From NCBI GenBank assembly GCA_022072615.1, contig JAJVHS010000045.1:1-64000 (forward strand): a stretch of 64,000 nucleotides of DNA. Direction: 5' to 3'. The number at the start of each line of letters is the position of its first letter. The first letter of the stretch is position 1. Positions 52,082 to 63,083 of this stretch are shown here, in pieces. Under the pieces are notes generated by a model. It saw only the letters and a program-made list of their open reading frames with translations, was not told the origin of the DNA and did no database searches. A program made the position numbers and the translations under genes. The stretch comes from Phycisphaerales bacterium (GTDB lineage: Bacteria > Planctomycetota > Phycisphaerae > Phycisphaerales > UBA1924).

Positions 52082-53104
52082 ATGACGACGCCCGCAAGCA
52101 CACCGACATCCCCCGCGCCGGTCACAGACAAGCCGCTCGCCGGCAAGCGGATCATCCTCACCGGCGGCGCCGGGTTCCTCGGGCGGCAGGTCCGGCGCGT
52201 GCTCGTGGAGCGCGGCGTCAGCGACCAGGACATCTTCGTCCCCCGCGCCCGTGACTACGACCTGACCAGCGAGATGGCCGTGGCCCGGCTCTACCGCCAG
52301 GCCTTCGGAACGCAGAAAGTCGACGTGGTGATCCACCTGGCCGCCGAGGTCGGCGGGATCGGCGCCAACCGCAAGAACCCGGGCCGGTACTTCTTCGCGA
52401 ACATGGCGATGGCGCTGCACCTGATCGAACAGGCCCGTCTCGACGGCCTCATCGAACGCGGCGGCAAGTTCGTGCAGGTGGGCACGATCTGCGCATACCC
52501 CAAGTTCACGCCCGTGCCCTTCCGCGAGGAGGAGCTCTGGAACGGCTACCCCGAGGAGACCAACGCGCCGTACGGCGTCGCCAAGAAGGCCGCGTGGCAG
52601 ATGCTCGACGCGTACAAGCTCCAGTACGCCATGAAGAGCAGCTACGTGCTGCCGGTGAACTTGTACGGGCCCTTCGACAACTTCGACCTCGAGTCCTCGC
52701 ACGTGATCCCGGCGCTGATCCGCAAGTGCGTGGAGGCGCAGCAGCGGCGCGACAAGGAGATCGTCTGCTGGGGCACCGGGTCGGCCAGCCGCGAGTTCCT
52801 GTACGTCGACGACGCCGCCGAGGGCATCGTCCGGGCCGCCGAGGTCATGAACGACCCCACGCCCATGAACCTGGGCGCGGGCTTCGAGATCAAGATCAAG
52901 GACCTGGTCGAGCTGATCGTGAAGCTCACCGGCTTTGCGGGCGGCATCACGTGGGACTCGACCAAGCCCGACGGCCAGCCCCGCCGCTGCCTCGACACCT
53001 CGCGCGCGATGCAGCTCATGAACTGGAAGGCGAAAGTCGGCTTCGAAGAAGGCCTGAAGCGCACCATCGAGTGGTACCGAGCCAGCCTTACAGGCGGGCA
53101 CTGA
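52082..53104 (+). CDS. GDP-L-fucose synthase-like epimerase/reductase
   Basis: This 340-residue short-chain dehydrogenase has the NAD(P) motif [22 protein letters not shown], the catalytic YxxxK in YGVAKKAAW and GTICAYPKF before it, and [18 protein letters not shown]. The order matches GDP-L-fucose synthase (Fcl/WcaG), which makes GDP-fucose from a GDP-4-keto-6-deoxymannose. No GMD gene is adjacent. The product would feed surface polysaccharide. Confidence 0.9.
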   Translation: MTTPASTPTSPAPVTDKPLAGKRIILTGGAGFLGRQVRRVLVERGVSDQDIFVPRARDYDLTSEMAVARLYRQAFGTQKVDVVIHLAAEVGGIGANRKNPGRYFFANMAMALHLIEQARLDGLIERGGKFVQVGTICAYPKFTPVPFREEELWNGYPEETNAPYGVAKKAAWQMLDAYKLQYAMKSSYVLPVNLYGPFDNFDLESSHVIPALIRKCVEAQQRRDKEIVCWGTGSASREFLYVDDAAEGIVRAAEVMNDPTPMNLGAGFEIKIKDLVELIVKLTGFAGGITWDSTKPDGQPRRCLDTSRAMQLMNWKAKVGFEEGLKRTIEWYRASLTGGH

Positions 53105-53394
53105 CCTCGTTGAGACAGCGCGGAGGCGCGCATAAACAGCGTCGATTTTTTCCAGGCCGGTTTTTCGCCTCCCTCTCGCGTCGCAGCGAGGGAGGGCCTC
53201 CGAGGCCACCCGACCCCGCGGAACGCGGCAGGATCGATCGTCGTGCATCGACGTTCGGCGCGCACGCGTGCGGCGGTTACACGACCTCGGACGGGGCGCC
53301 CGCCGGCGGAATCTGCCCGCGGCCGCCGAATGGGCTTGTGCCCGTGGCCGGTCCCTGATATCACTCGGGCTTCCGCAGAACCCTGGAGCCGTTC

Positions 53395-55065
53395 ATGGAT
53401 CTGGCCATCTTTTCGCTCATCGCCGCCATCGCCGCGCCCGCGGCTCAGCCTGCCCGGCAGGGCTTACCCGCCGCGGCCGAGCAGAAACTGTGGGTGTACT
53501 TCACGAACAAGGGGTTCTCGGACCGGGCGACGCTCGACGCCGCGGTGGCGGGCCTTGCGGCGGCCGCGGACCCTCGCACGGTGCAGCGCCGGACGCTCCG
53601 CCGGACTCGGCCTGGCCTGTTCGATGAGACCGACCTGCCGGTGGCTCGGGCGTACGTGGCCGCGATTGAGGCGACGGGCGCCCGGGTGCACGTCGAGAGC
53701 CGGTGGCTGAACGCGGTGAGCGTCCGGGCCACGGCCGCTGAAGCCGCGGCGCTGCGGGCGCTGCCGTTCGTGGCTCGGGTCGAGCCCGTGCGGGGCGGGC
53801 GACGAGTGGAAGACCTGGACATGGCCGAGTCGGGCGGCAGCGCGGCGCGAGCGTTCTATGGCCTTGCCAACGACCAGCTCGCGCAGGTCAACGTGCCCGC
53901 GCTGCACGCCCAGGGGTTCACGGGCGCGGGCGTCGTCGTGGGCGTGCTCGACACCGGCTTCCGCACCGATCACGTCGCCTTCCACCAGCCCGGGCACGAG
54001 CTCCAGGTCGTCGCGGCGCACGACTTCATCAACAACGACTCGAACGTCGGGCCCGAACCTTCGGACCACGCCGACCAGCATGTCCACGGGACGCTGATCC
54101 TGGGCTGCCTTGCGGCGTACAAGCCCGATGAGCTCGTCGGCGGCGCGTTCGGCGCGTCGTACATCCTGTGCAAGACCGAGGACGTGACCTCCGAGACGCC
54201 GATCGAGGAAGACAATTACGTCGCGGGCCTGGAGTTCATCGAGGCGAACGGCGGCGACATGGCGACCGCGAGCCTGGGCTACATCGACTGGTACACGCAG
54301 GCGGATCTTGACGGCCAGACCGCCGTCACGACCGTCGCCGTCAACCTCGCAACCCAGAACGGCCTGCACGTGTGCACCGCCGCCGGCAACCGCGGCCACG
54401 ACACCGAGCCCGGAACCAGCTCGCTGATCGCGCCCGCCGACGCGATGCAGGTCATCACCTGCGGCGCGGTGTTCTCGTGGGGCGACATCGTGTACTTCAG
54501 CTCGGACGGGCCGACGGCGGACGGGCGCGTCAAGCCCGAGCTCCTGGCCCGGGGCGTCGAGACGTTCACCATCTGGCCGCGGGAGACGACGGGCTACGCC
54601 TCCGCCAACGGCACGAGCCTTTCGACGCCCATCGTGGCGTGCGCGGTGGCGTGCCTGATCCAGGCCCGTCCGCAGTGGACCGTGGACCAGATGCGCAGCA
54701 TGCTGTTCGCCACGGCGTCGGACCAGGTCGCCAACGGCCAGCCCGACCCGCGCTTCGTGCGCGGCTACGGGATCGTCAACGCCGCCGCCGCGCTGGGGCT
54801 TGACTGCAACGCCAACGGCAGCGCGGATGCACAGGACATCTCAACGGGCACGAGCCTGGATACCGACGGCGACGGCGTGCCCAACGAGTGCGAAAGCGAT
54901 TGCCCGTCGGACTTCGACGGCTCCGGATTCGTCGATACCGATGATTACGACGCGTTCGTCCAGGCCTTCGAGGCGGGCGATGAATCCACGGACGTGGACG
55001 CGTCGGGGTTCGTTGATACCGATGACTTCGACGCCTTCGTGCAGGCGTTCGAGCGGGGATGCTGA
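53395..55065 (+). CDS. Exported S8 subtilisin-like serine protease with dockerin-like tail
   Basis: This 556-residue protein has a short N-terminal hydrophobic segment, an inhibitor-like propeptide (about 25-140), then the peptidase S8 domain with Asp in VLDTGFRTDH (about 185), His in HVHGTLILG (about 230), Asn in AAGNRGHD and Ser in NGTSLSTPIVA (about 407). After CNANGSADAQDI and a DTDGDGVPNECE calcium loop come two units, DGSGFVDTDDYDAF and DASGFVDTDDFDAF, and the end RGC. The last part equals that of the proteins at 1374 and 38728. The gene is convergent with the GT2 gene with an octamer array between. Confidence 0.92.
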   Translation: MDLAIFSLIAAIAAPAAQPARQGLPAAAEQKLWVYFTNKGFSDRATLDAAVAGLAAAADPRTVQRRTLRRTRPGLFDETDLPVARAYVAAIEATGARVHVESRWLNAVSVRATAAEAAALRALPFVARVEPVRGGRRVEDLDMAESGGSAARAFYGLANDQLAQVNVPALHAQGFTGAGVVVGVLDTGFRTDHVAFHQPGHELQVVAAHDFINNDSNVGPEPSDHADQHVHGTLILGCLAAYKPDELVGGAFGASYILCKTEDVTSETPIEEDNYVAGLEFIEANGGDMATASLGYIDWYTQADLDGQTAVTTVAVNLATQNGLHVCTAAGNRGHDTEPGTSSLIAPADAMQVITCGAVFSWGDIVYFSSDGPTADGRVKPELLARGVETFTIWPRETTGYASANGTSLSTPIVACAVACLIQARPQWTVDQMRSMLFATASDQVANGQPDPRFVRGYGIVNAAAALGLDCNANGSADAQDISTGTSLDTDGDGVPNECESDCPSDFDGSGFVDTDDYDAFVQAFEAGDESTDVDASGFVDTDDFDAFVQAFERGC

Positions 55066-55071
55066 GAGGAA

Positions 55072-55135
55072 GGCATCGAGGCATCGAGGCATCGAGGCAT
55101 CGAGGCATCGAGGCATCGAGGCATCGAGGCATCGA
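55072..55135 (+). repeat. Octamer array, 8 x GGCATCGA
   Basis: Eight perfect copies of GGCATCGA start six bases after the protease stop and end six bases before the end of the convergent GT2 gene. The junction is shared with the array at 2775. Confidence 0.95.
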
Positions 55136-55141
55136 GCAAGA

Positions 55142-56182
55142 CTACACCCCGGGGTAGTCGATGACGTCCTGCGGGCGGTCCTCGGCGGCGGCGACCAGGC
55201 CCGCTCGCCACATCCAGCGCTTCAGCGGCAGCAGGTGCAGGTACGTCATACGGAGCATGGCGTCGGTGTTCGACCCGTGGACCGAGGGCGCGGGGATCGA
55301 GTCCAGCGTGAGGCAGGTGTGCTCGACCATGACCGCGAGCGAACGTTCGCGTTCGAGGAACTCGCGCGAGTAGGCGATCTCCGCGTGCGACCTGATGTCG
55401 CGGCGGAAAACGGCCTCGCAGAAGGCGGGGTCCCGTCCGGCAAAGTGCCACGCGGAGTGACCGAGCTTGAACTCGCGGTCGAGGACTTCGCGCGGGCCGT
55501 AGCGGTGGTCGTGCTCGGCGAGCGCGTCGGGCCGGAACAGTACCGGCGCGCCGTATCGGCACGAGAGGCGGAACGCCAGCTCGATGTCGTCGTAGCCGTA
55601 GGCGAGCGGGAAGGCGACGAAGCCGCCCGACTCGCGGACCATCTGCAGCGGAGCGGAGAAGTTGAGGCCGTAGCAGTGACGGAAGCCCCAATCGTGCATC
55701 GGGCCCACCTGCGCGACCTTGTCGTCGGACATCTGGTCGTAGAAGAAGATCAAAGAAGTCCGAGCGACGATCTCATCGAAGTAGTTCGGGTCGCTCCATC
55801 GCCTCCAGGGCGAATAGCCGCTCACGATCGCCGGACGCCCGCGCTGCGTCGCGGCTATCTGCTCGCGCAGGTGGGTTTCAAGGAGCGTCGAGCAGGGCAC
55901 GACGTCGTCGTTGAGTGAGAGCAGGTACTGACCGGTCGCGGCCGCGAGGAGCTGGTTGCGGACGGTGTTGTACCCGCTGCGCGGGCAGGGGAGCACGGTC
56001 AACTCGGCGGAGCAGCCCTCCCAGGCCTGGCGCGCGGCGGCCTGGCTCTCGGGATCCGGGCCGTCGATCCCGACCAGGACTTGATAACGGGTGGCCGGCA
56101 GCGTCTGCCGGGCCAGCGCTCGGAGGCAGGCGGCCAGCTTCGCGGGCCGGCGATAGGTGGGGATGACGACCGAGAGTTCCAT
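55142..56182 (-). CDS. Family 2 glycosyltransferase
   Basis: This 346-residue enzyme has a GT-A fold: MELSVVIPTYRRPAKLAACL, VGIDGPDPES, the metal motif LSLNDDVVP (DxD-like NDD), and GYDDIELAFRL, as in enzymes that add sugars to surface glycans. The last 100 residues are a helical tail. No membrane segment is clear. The neighbour on the other strand is a protease; the sugar pathway partner may be the fucose synthase. Confidence 0.9.
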   Translation of the reverse strand: MELSVVIPTYRRPAKLAACLRALARQTLPATRYQVLVGIDGPDPESQAAARQAWEGCSAELTVLPCPRSGYNTVRNQLLAAATGQYLLSLNDDVVPCSTLLETHLREQIAATQRGRPAIVSGYSPWRRWSDPNYFDEIVARTSLIFFYDQMSDDKVAQVGPMHDWGFRHCYGLNFSAPLQMVRESGGFVAFPLAYGYDDIELAFRLSCRYGAPVLFRPDALAEHDHRYGPREVLDREFKLGHSAWHFAGRDPAFCEAVFRRDIRSHAEIAYSREFLERERSLAVMVEHTCLTLDSIPAPSVHGSNTDAMLRMTYLHLLPLKRWMWRAGLVAAAEDRPQDVIDYPGV

Positions 56183-56358
56183 GAAATCCTGGGGAGGAGC
56201 ACACGTTATCGGCCTTCCCGGCGGGCCGCGTCAGCGGCAACGGGCGAAATCCCGAAAGTCCGCCAGAAGGGGGCGATTGTCTCAGGTGGTGGCGTGGAAC
56301 GCCCGATATCACCGCGGGTGGGACTTCCGGCCCGCTCGCTGATCAGGGAGGATCAGTC

Positions 56359-56733
56359 ATGAGTCTGGAATGTGTATCGGCGGGTCACGCGACTCCGCAG
56401 AACGAAGACACCGCGTCGACGGCCGAACGTCGTCGTCATGCGCGGCGGTCGGTGAGCAAGCCGTGCAAACTGTTCCACTGTCCGTCGCGGCGGTACCTGG
56501 CGGCTCGGACCTGCGACCTGTCCTCGGGCGGCGCACTGGTCCACCTCGAGAACGGTCGGCCGCTATCGCCGGGCGAAGAGGTGCTGCTGGTCGTCGATTG
56601 GACGGGCCGCGCGGTGCTGCCGTCGGACCGCATGGTGCACGGGACGGTCGTGCGCGTCGCGGGCGCGATCGGCCGCCACCAGTCGGTGGGCGTGCAGTTC
56701 GCTCGTTCCTCCGAGCTTGCCGCGGTGGCCTGA
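56359..56733 (+). CDS. PilZ-domain protein
   Basis: This 124-residue protein is almost all one PilZ domain, which binds cyclic di-GMP. The two binding motifs are visible: RRRHARR (RxxxR type) and DLSSGGALV (D/NxSxxG). VVDWTGR and VGVQFARSS complete the barrel. It lacks an effector domain, so it acts by contact with a partner. It is convergent with the HtrA gene, six bases apart. Confidence 0.9.
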   Translation: MSLECVSAGHATPQNEDTASTAERRRHARRSVSKPCKLFHCPSRRYLAARTCDLSSGGALVHLENGRPLSPGEEVLLVVDWTGRAVLPSDRMVHGTVVRVAGAIGRHQSVGVQFARSSELAAVA

Positions 56734-56739
56734 ACCCGA

Positions 56740-58152
56740 TCAGGGTTCCAGCACCAGCCAGCCGGATTCACCGCCTCGCAGAACGCTGAGGCGGACGCCG
56801 TTCTCATCATCGGACTCCAGCAGCAGCCGGTAGAAGCTGTCGGTGTCGCTGATCTGCTGGCGATCGACTTCGACGATCACGTCGCGGGCCTCGATGCCCG
56901 AACGAGCGGCCCGGCTGCCGGGTTCGACCCGCTGCACGACGACACCGCGGACCCCGCGGTAGCCCATGCGCTGGGCGTCCTGCGCCGCGAGCGTCTCGAC
57001 GGTCATGCCGAGCGAATCCATCCACGCCTGCTCGCGGTCGCCGACCTTCACGGTGAGCGTCTGGAGCTTGCCGTCGCGGATGACGTCGAGGGTGGCCTCG
57101 CTCTCCGGGGGCGTCAGCGCGATGGCGGTGCGGGTGCGGTAGACCTGGTCCACCGGTCGACCCTGGTAGCGCACGAGGATGTCGCCCGATCGCAGGCCGG
57201 CCTTCTCGGCCGGGCTGTCAGGGATGACGGTGCGAACGGCCACGCCCTCGACGGGCCGGATGCCCGCGGCGGCGGCGAGGTCGGGCGTGAGGGGCGCCAT
57301 GTCGATGCCCAGGTAGCCGCGTTCGACGCGACCCTGCTTGATGAGGGTGTCGGCGACGTACCGCGCGATGTTGCTGGGGATGGCAAAGCCCAGGCCGACC
57401 GATCCGCCCGATCGGGTCGCGATCGCGGAGTTGATGCCGATGACGCGTCCGTCGAGGTCGTAGAGCGGCCCGCCGGAGTTGCCGGGGTTGATCGGGGCGT
57501 CGGTCTGGATGAAGTCCTCGTTTGCGCGTTCGGACCCGGAGAGGGCGCGGCCCTTGGCGCTGACGATCCCGGCGGTGACGGTGTTGTCGAAGCCGAAGGG
57601 GTTGCCGACGGCGACGACCCAGTCCCCCACTTCGATCTCGTCGGAATCCGCCATGACCGCGGGCTTCAGGCCGTCGGCCTCGATGCGGATGACCGCCAGG
57701 TCCGTGGCGCGGTCGCGGCCGATGATGCGGGCTTCGAACTCGCGGCCGTCGAAGAGCCGGACCTTTAGCGCGTCGGCCTCGGCGACGACGTGGTTGTTGG
57801 TGAGGATGTAGCCGTCATTGGACAGCACGACGCCCGATCCCACGCCCGACGGCGCCAAGCGTTCACCCTGCTCGATGATGCGCCCGAAGAAGTCGCGGCG
57901 GACGATGCGGTTGAGGGCGTTGATGTGGACCACGGACGGTTCGGCGGTCTTGGCGACGAACCGGAACGCCTTGGAGAGCGACCGGGCGTGCTCGACCTCC
58001 GGCGGCGGGTCGGCGGGCTGGCGTTCGAGGGTTCGCGGGGACGAGGCGGCGGCGGGCGGCAAGAACGAGTGGGCGGCGAACCCCGCGGTGACGGCGGCGG
58101 CGGCGAGCAAGGCCTGCACGGATCGACGCTTGAACATCCGGTTGATCTCCAT
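56740..58152 (-). CDS. HtrA/Deg-type serine protease with two PDZ domains
   Basis: This 470-residue periplasmic protease acts in envelope protein quality control. A signal peptide (VQALLAAAAVTAGFAAHSF) precedes the trypsin-like domain with the triad His in LTNNHVV, Asp in ATDLAVIRI and Ser in INPGNSGGPL. Two PDZ domains follow (about 265-360, GYLGIDMAPL; and 370-465, GVVVQRVEPG). Inner ATG at 58137 (MFKRRS) is an equally good start. It lies 46 bases downstream of queD on the same strand. Confidence 0.93.
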   Translation of the reverse strand: MEINRMFKRRSVQALLAAAAVTAGFAAHSFLPPAAASSPRTLERQPADPPPEVEHARSLSKAFRFVAKTAEPSVVHINALNRIVRRDFFGRIIEQGERLAPSGVGSGVVLSNDGYILTNNHVVAEADALKVRLFDGREFEARIIGRDRATDLAVIRIEADGLKPAVMADSDEIEVGDWVVAVGNPFGFDNTVTAGIVSAKGRALSGSERANEDFIQTDAPINPGNSGGPLYDLDGRVIGINSAIATRSGGSVGLGFAIPSNIARYVADTLIKQGRVERGYLGIDMAPLTPDLAAAAGIRPVEGVAVRTVIPDSPAEKAGLRSGDILVRYQGRPVDQVYRTRTAIALTPPESEATLDVIRDGKLQTLTVKVGDREQAWMDSLGMTVETLAAQDAQRMGYRGVRGVVVQRVEPGSRAARSGIEARDVIVEVDRQQISDTDSFYRLLLESDDENGVRLSVLRGGESGWLVLEP

Positions 58153-58198
58153 GGCGGCATCGACGGGCGATACGGCGGGTGAACCGCCGGCCCGCGGG

Positions 58199-58657
58199 CT
58201 ACCGCCCATACTCGGCCCAGGAAGTGGACGTCTCGGTCACGCGGACCCGCTCGACGACCAGGCCGGGCGGGAAGCGGTAGCGTCTGCCACCGCCTTCGAA
58301 GTCGCGTCCCGAACCGATCAGTTCCACCAGGAAGTCGTAGATGCCGCGTGCGATCACTTCCGTCGTGGGATCGCGATCGGGAAACGTCACCACCCGATCC
58401 CCGACCGAACCGAGGTGCTCGATCCGCGGGTCGGCGCTGTTGACCGCCATGGCATGATCGAGCCGGTCGATGTGGTCGGCGACCGCGTGCTTGATGGCGG
58501 CAAAGTCGCACACCATGTCGTTTGCGTCGAGTTCGGGACTTGCAAGGACGACGTCGATCCGGCGCGTGTGGCCGTGCGGGAAACGGCAGCGGCCGGGGTG
58601 CTTGGAGAGCATGTGCCCGGACTCGACCTCGAACGATTTGCATACCCGGTACAGCAT
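58199..58657 (-). CDS. queD: 6-carboxytetrahydropterin synthase QueD
   Basis: This 152-residue enzyme converts dihydroneopterin triphosphate to 6-carboxytetrahydropterin, the first dedicated step of queuosine synthesis. The zinc histidines H15 (SGHML), H28 and H30 (RFPHGHT) and the catalytic Cys24 (CxxxHGH) are present, as is DFAAIKHAVADHIDRLDHA with the catalytic Asp-His. It follows the QueE-containing gene by 36 bases on the same strand, so the two form an operon for consecutive steps. Confidence 0.93.
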   Translation of the reverse strand: MLYRVCKSFEVESGHMLSKHPGRCRFPHGHTRRIDVVLASPELDANDMVCDFAAIKHAVADHIDRLDHAMAVNSADPRIEHLGSVGDRVVTFPDRDPTTEVIARGIYDFLVELIGSGRDFEGGGRRYRFPPGLVVERVRVTETSTSWAEYGR

Positions 58658-58693
58658 GGGCCGCAGATCGTATGTGTGGGGAGGGTCGCCGGT

Positions 58694-60205
58694 TCACGTT
58701 CCCCGTCGATGACCGAACAGATCAAGGTGCAGCCGGGTGCAGTACCGCCAGCCGCGAGCGAGGCATTCACGGACCAGCAGATCTTTCAGGTCGGGGCCTG
58801 GGGGCGCCGTTCCCTCGGGCATCAGCAGGATGTCGTCGCGAGACCAGCCGCGGACCCTCGCGAGGACCTCATCGATCTCGGCGAGGTCTGCCGGGCGGGA
58901 GACGACAAACTTGAGTTGACGATCGGGTGCTCGGCGGAGGAGGGCCTCGATCGCGCCGGGGTTCATGCGCCGCTGGTCGTGGCGGGTTCGCCAGGTACCC
59001 GTCGGGTCGCGCGGGTCGTCCGCCCCGGGCGTGGAGTTCGCGAGCTTGGGGCTGATGCTCATGAGGTCGCAGGCGACGTCGTCGCGATCGACGGTGCCCG
59101 CGGTTTCGATGGTGATGTGCAGACCCGCGTTCCTGAGCCCGGCGGCCAGCAGAGAGAGCTGCGGGAAGATCATCGGCTCGCCGCCGGTGAGAACGACGTG
59201 GCTCGCCCCCGAGGCCTTGGCCTGCCGGACGAGTTCCGCGATGGCGACGGGTTTTCCTTCGGGCTGCCAGCTCGCGTACGGCGTGTCGCACCACGCGCAG
59301 CGGAGGTTGCACCCGCTCAGCCTGATGAAGAAGGAGGGGACGCCGGTGAGTTTGCCCTCGCCCTGCAGGCTGAGAAAGACCTCCGAGACGGGGACGTGGG
59401 CAGCCGGGTCGGGGGCGCCGGCGGCGTCCAGGGCGACGACCGTGCCGGCCTGATCGCCGGGCTGGTGAGCAGAACCGGGGGACGGCGCGGCCGTGGACGC
59501 GGAGGGATCGACGGCTCGGAGCACCACGGAGTGGAACGGGCGGCCTTCCCGTCGGTACTTGCGCTCGAAGTTGGTGCCGACGAGCTCGCCCGTTCCGGCG
59601 GAGGCGGGCGGCGTGAACGGGCGGCGCTCGAAGAGCGGATCTCCGCTCGGCGCGGTTACGCGGTCGATGCGGGGCTGCATCCACTCCCAGTACTCGGAGT
59701 GATCGGTGACGATGCGCAGCTCGCCGCCGGCCACGAGGACGCGGCGGCACTCGCGGAGGAAGGGCTCCTGCACGACGCGGCGCTTGTGGTGGCGGGTCTT
59801 CGGCCAGGGGTCGGAGAAATAGAGGTGAACGACCTGGGCGACCGCGGACGGGCACCGCCAGCGCAGGAACTCCACCGCGTCGGCGTGGACCATGCGAACG
59901 TTGGTGATGCCCGCTCGCCGGATGCGGTCGCAGGCGTAGGCGAAGAACTCGTACTCCCATTCGAAGCCCAGAAAGTTGGTGCCGGGCCGGTCCCGAGCCT
60001 CGTTGAGGATGAAAGTGCCCTTGCCGCATCCGATTTCGATCTCGAGCGGGGCCGCGGGCGCGGGGAACCAGCTCCGCACGTCGATGCGGGCCGAATCGGG
60101 CGAGGTGAGGATGTCGTCGGGGAGCGGGGGGAGCTGATCCCGCGTCACGGCCACGATGCCCGGTGCGGTATCGAACGCCCCGGTCCCACCGGCGGCTTGT
60201 GACAT
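58694..60205 (-). CDS. TrmB-QueE fusion: tRNA m7G46 methyltransferase and 7-carboxy-7-deazaguanine synthase
   Basis: This 503-residue protein joins two tRNA-modification enzymes in one frame. Residues about 1-232 are TrmB: SAM motif EIEIGCGKGTF, YFSDPWPKTRHHKRR, and the C-terminal NFERKYRREG. A Pro/Ala/Ser-rich linker covers about 233-271. Residues about 272-503 are QueE, a radical SAM enzyme: FLSLQGEG, the iron-sulfur motif CNLRCAWC (C299, C303, C306), LTGGEPM, ETAGT, SISPKLANSTP. TrmB makes m7G46 in the tRNA variable loop; QueE ring-contracts CPH4 to CDG, the precursor of queuosine at position 34. QueD is next in the operon. Both halves keep their key residues. Confidence 0.9.
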   Translation of the reverse strand: MSQAAGGTGAFDTAPGIVAVTRDQLPPLPDDILTSPDSARIDVRSWFPAPAAPLEIEIGCGKGTFILNEARDRPGTNFLGFEWEYEFFAYACDRIRRAGITNVRMVHADAVEFLRWRCPSAVAQVVHLYFSDPWPKTRHHKRRVVQEPFLRECRRVLVAGGELRIVTDHSEYWEWMQPRIDRVTAPSGDPLFERRPFTPPASAGTGELVGTNFERKYRREGRPFHSVVLRAVDPSASTAAPSPGSAHQPGDQAGTVVALDAAGAPDPAAHVPVSEVFLSLQGEGKLTGVPSFFIRLSGCNLRCAWCDTPYASWQPEGKPVAIAELVRQAKASGASHVVLTGGEPMIFPQLSLLAAGLRNAGLHITIETAGTVDRDDVACDLMSISPKLANSTPGADDPRDPTGTWRTRHDQRRMNPGAIEALLRRAPDRQLKFVVSRPADLAEIDEVLARVRGWSRDDILLMPEGTAPPGPDLKDLLVRECLARGWRYCTRLHLDLFGHRRGT

Positions 60206-60767
60206 CGGGTGAGTGTATGGGGGCGTGGGGCCCGTGCCCCCGCCCGGGGTGCGACCGGCGACGCCGGGGCCGAGCGTCCGGGGTTCACGCGGACGCGGGG
60301 TTGGACGTCGCGGCGTGCGCGGTGCGCAGCGTGCAGCGCCGGCCATCAGCGCGGCGAGCGTGCAGGGGGGTATCGGCCTCAGATGAATGCTCGTTTAATC
60401 CAACTGAGGCATTCCGGGAGTCTGATCGGGGGCGGAACCCGCGAATCGGGATGGACGGATCGGCCCGCGCGCGGGAATACGAACAGATGGAAGACACCGG
60501 TGCGATCTGGCGGCGTTCGAAGACGTATAAGGAGAAGACGGATGTTTGACCGAACCGACTGGCGGCGGTCCGCGCACGGGCCGATACGGATGGTTGGATG
60601 CGCAGGATCGCGTATTCTGTGACGGCGCGCCCCGCGGGGGCCGGCACCGCGGATCCAACCCGCGATCGACCGGCTCGCACGCCAACGCTCGCCGCGCATC
60701 ATCTCGGCCCAGCACCGCACGACCCCAGCACTCCCCCACCTGCACGACGCTTCGGAGGGACTCGGAC
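60206..60767. other. Intergenic stretch before prkA
   Basis: These 562 bases hold the divergent starts of the TrmB-QueE and prkA genes. A hairpin-forming GAATGC...GCATTC pair lies at 60385-60414. A 26-codon frame with a strong ribosome binding site is at 60542. The rest shows nothing definite. Confidence 0.5.
60542..60622 (+). CDS. Possible 26-residue peptide or leader
   Basis: An ATG seven bases after AAGGAG opens a frame of 26 codons (MFDRTDWRR...GSRIL) ending 145 bases before prkA. The ribosome binding site is among the best in the window. The peptide has no known relative that I recognise. It may be a leader peptide for prkA or chance. Confidence 0.2.
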   Translation: MFDRTDWRRSAHGPIRMVGCAGSRIL

Positions 60768-62864
<2,097 letters not shown>

Positions 62865-62921
62865 CGCCCGCTGGAGGGGCAGCGACTGCTGAGACAGACA
62901 CGGCCACACGCACGCAGCAGA

Positions 62922-62951
62922 GAGGCTCCCGCCGGGCGGGGGCCTCTTTTT
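62922..62951 (+). terminator. Rho-independent terminator of prkA
   Basis: GAGGC-T-CCCGCC pairs with GGCGGG-G-GCCTC (one T-G wobble) and five T follow. It begins 57 bases after the prkA stop. Confidence 0.88.
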
Positions 62952-63040
62952 CTTGCCACCTTGCGGTGGAACGACTCGAACGGGCGTGGCGACATCCGCG
63001 TCGCCCGGCGGCGCCGCCGTGGCATGATGCGGCAACGACC

Positions 63041-63080
63041 GTTCTCCGGTACGCTACAGCTCCGGCTTCAATCGGAGAAC
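63041..63080 (+). promoter_or_regulatory. Hairpin that covers the ribosome binding site of the DUF2961 gene
   Basis: GTTCTCCG (63041-63048) is the exact complement of CGGAGAAC (63073-63080), separated by 24 bases. The second arm contains GGAG, the ribosome binding site six bases before the ATG at 63084. If formed, the stem would block translation. Confidence 0.35.
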
Positions 63081-63083
63081 GCC

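Noticed and set aside
53161-53210. Terminator after the GDP-fucose synthase gene
   Set aside because: CCTCC-CT-CTCGC/GCGAG-GGAGG forms a bulged stem, but the T-runs come before the stem and not after it on the plus strand, and on the minus strand an A-run follows.
54907-55062. True cellulosomal dockerin
   Set aside because: The units resemble EF-hand loops but no cohesin, scaffoldin or cellulase cluster is in the window, and the spacing differs from classic dockerins. I call it dockerin-like only.
55072-55135. CRISPR array
   Set aside because: The octamer units abut without spacers, are far too short, and no cas genes are near.
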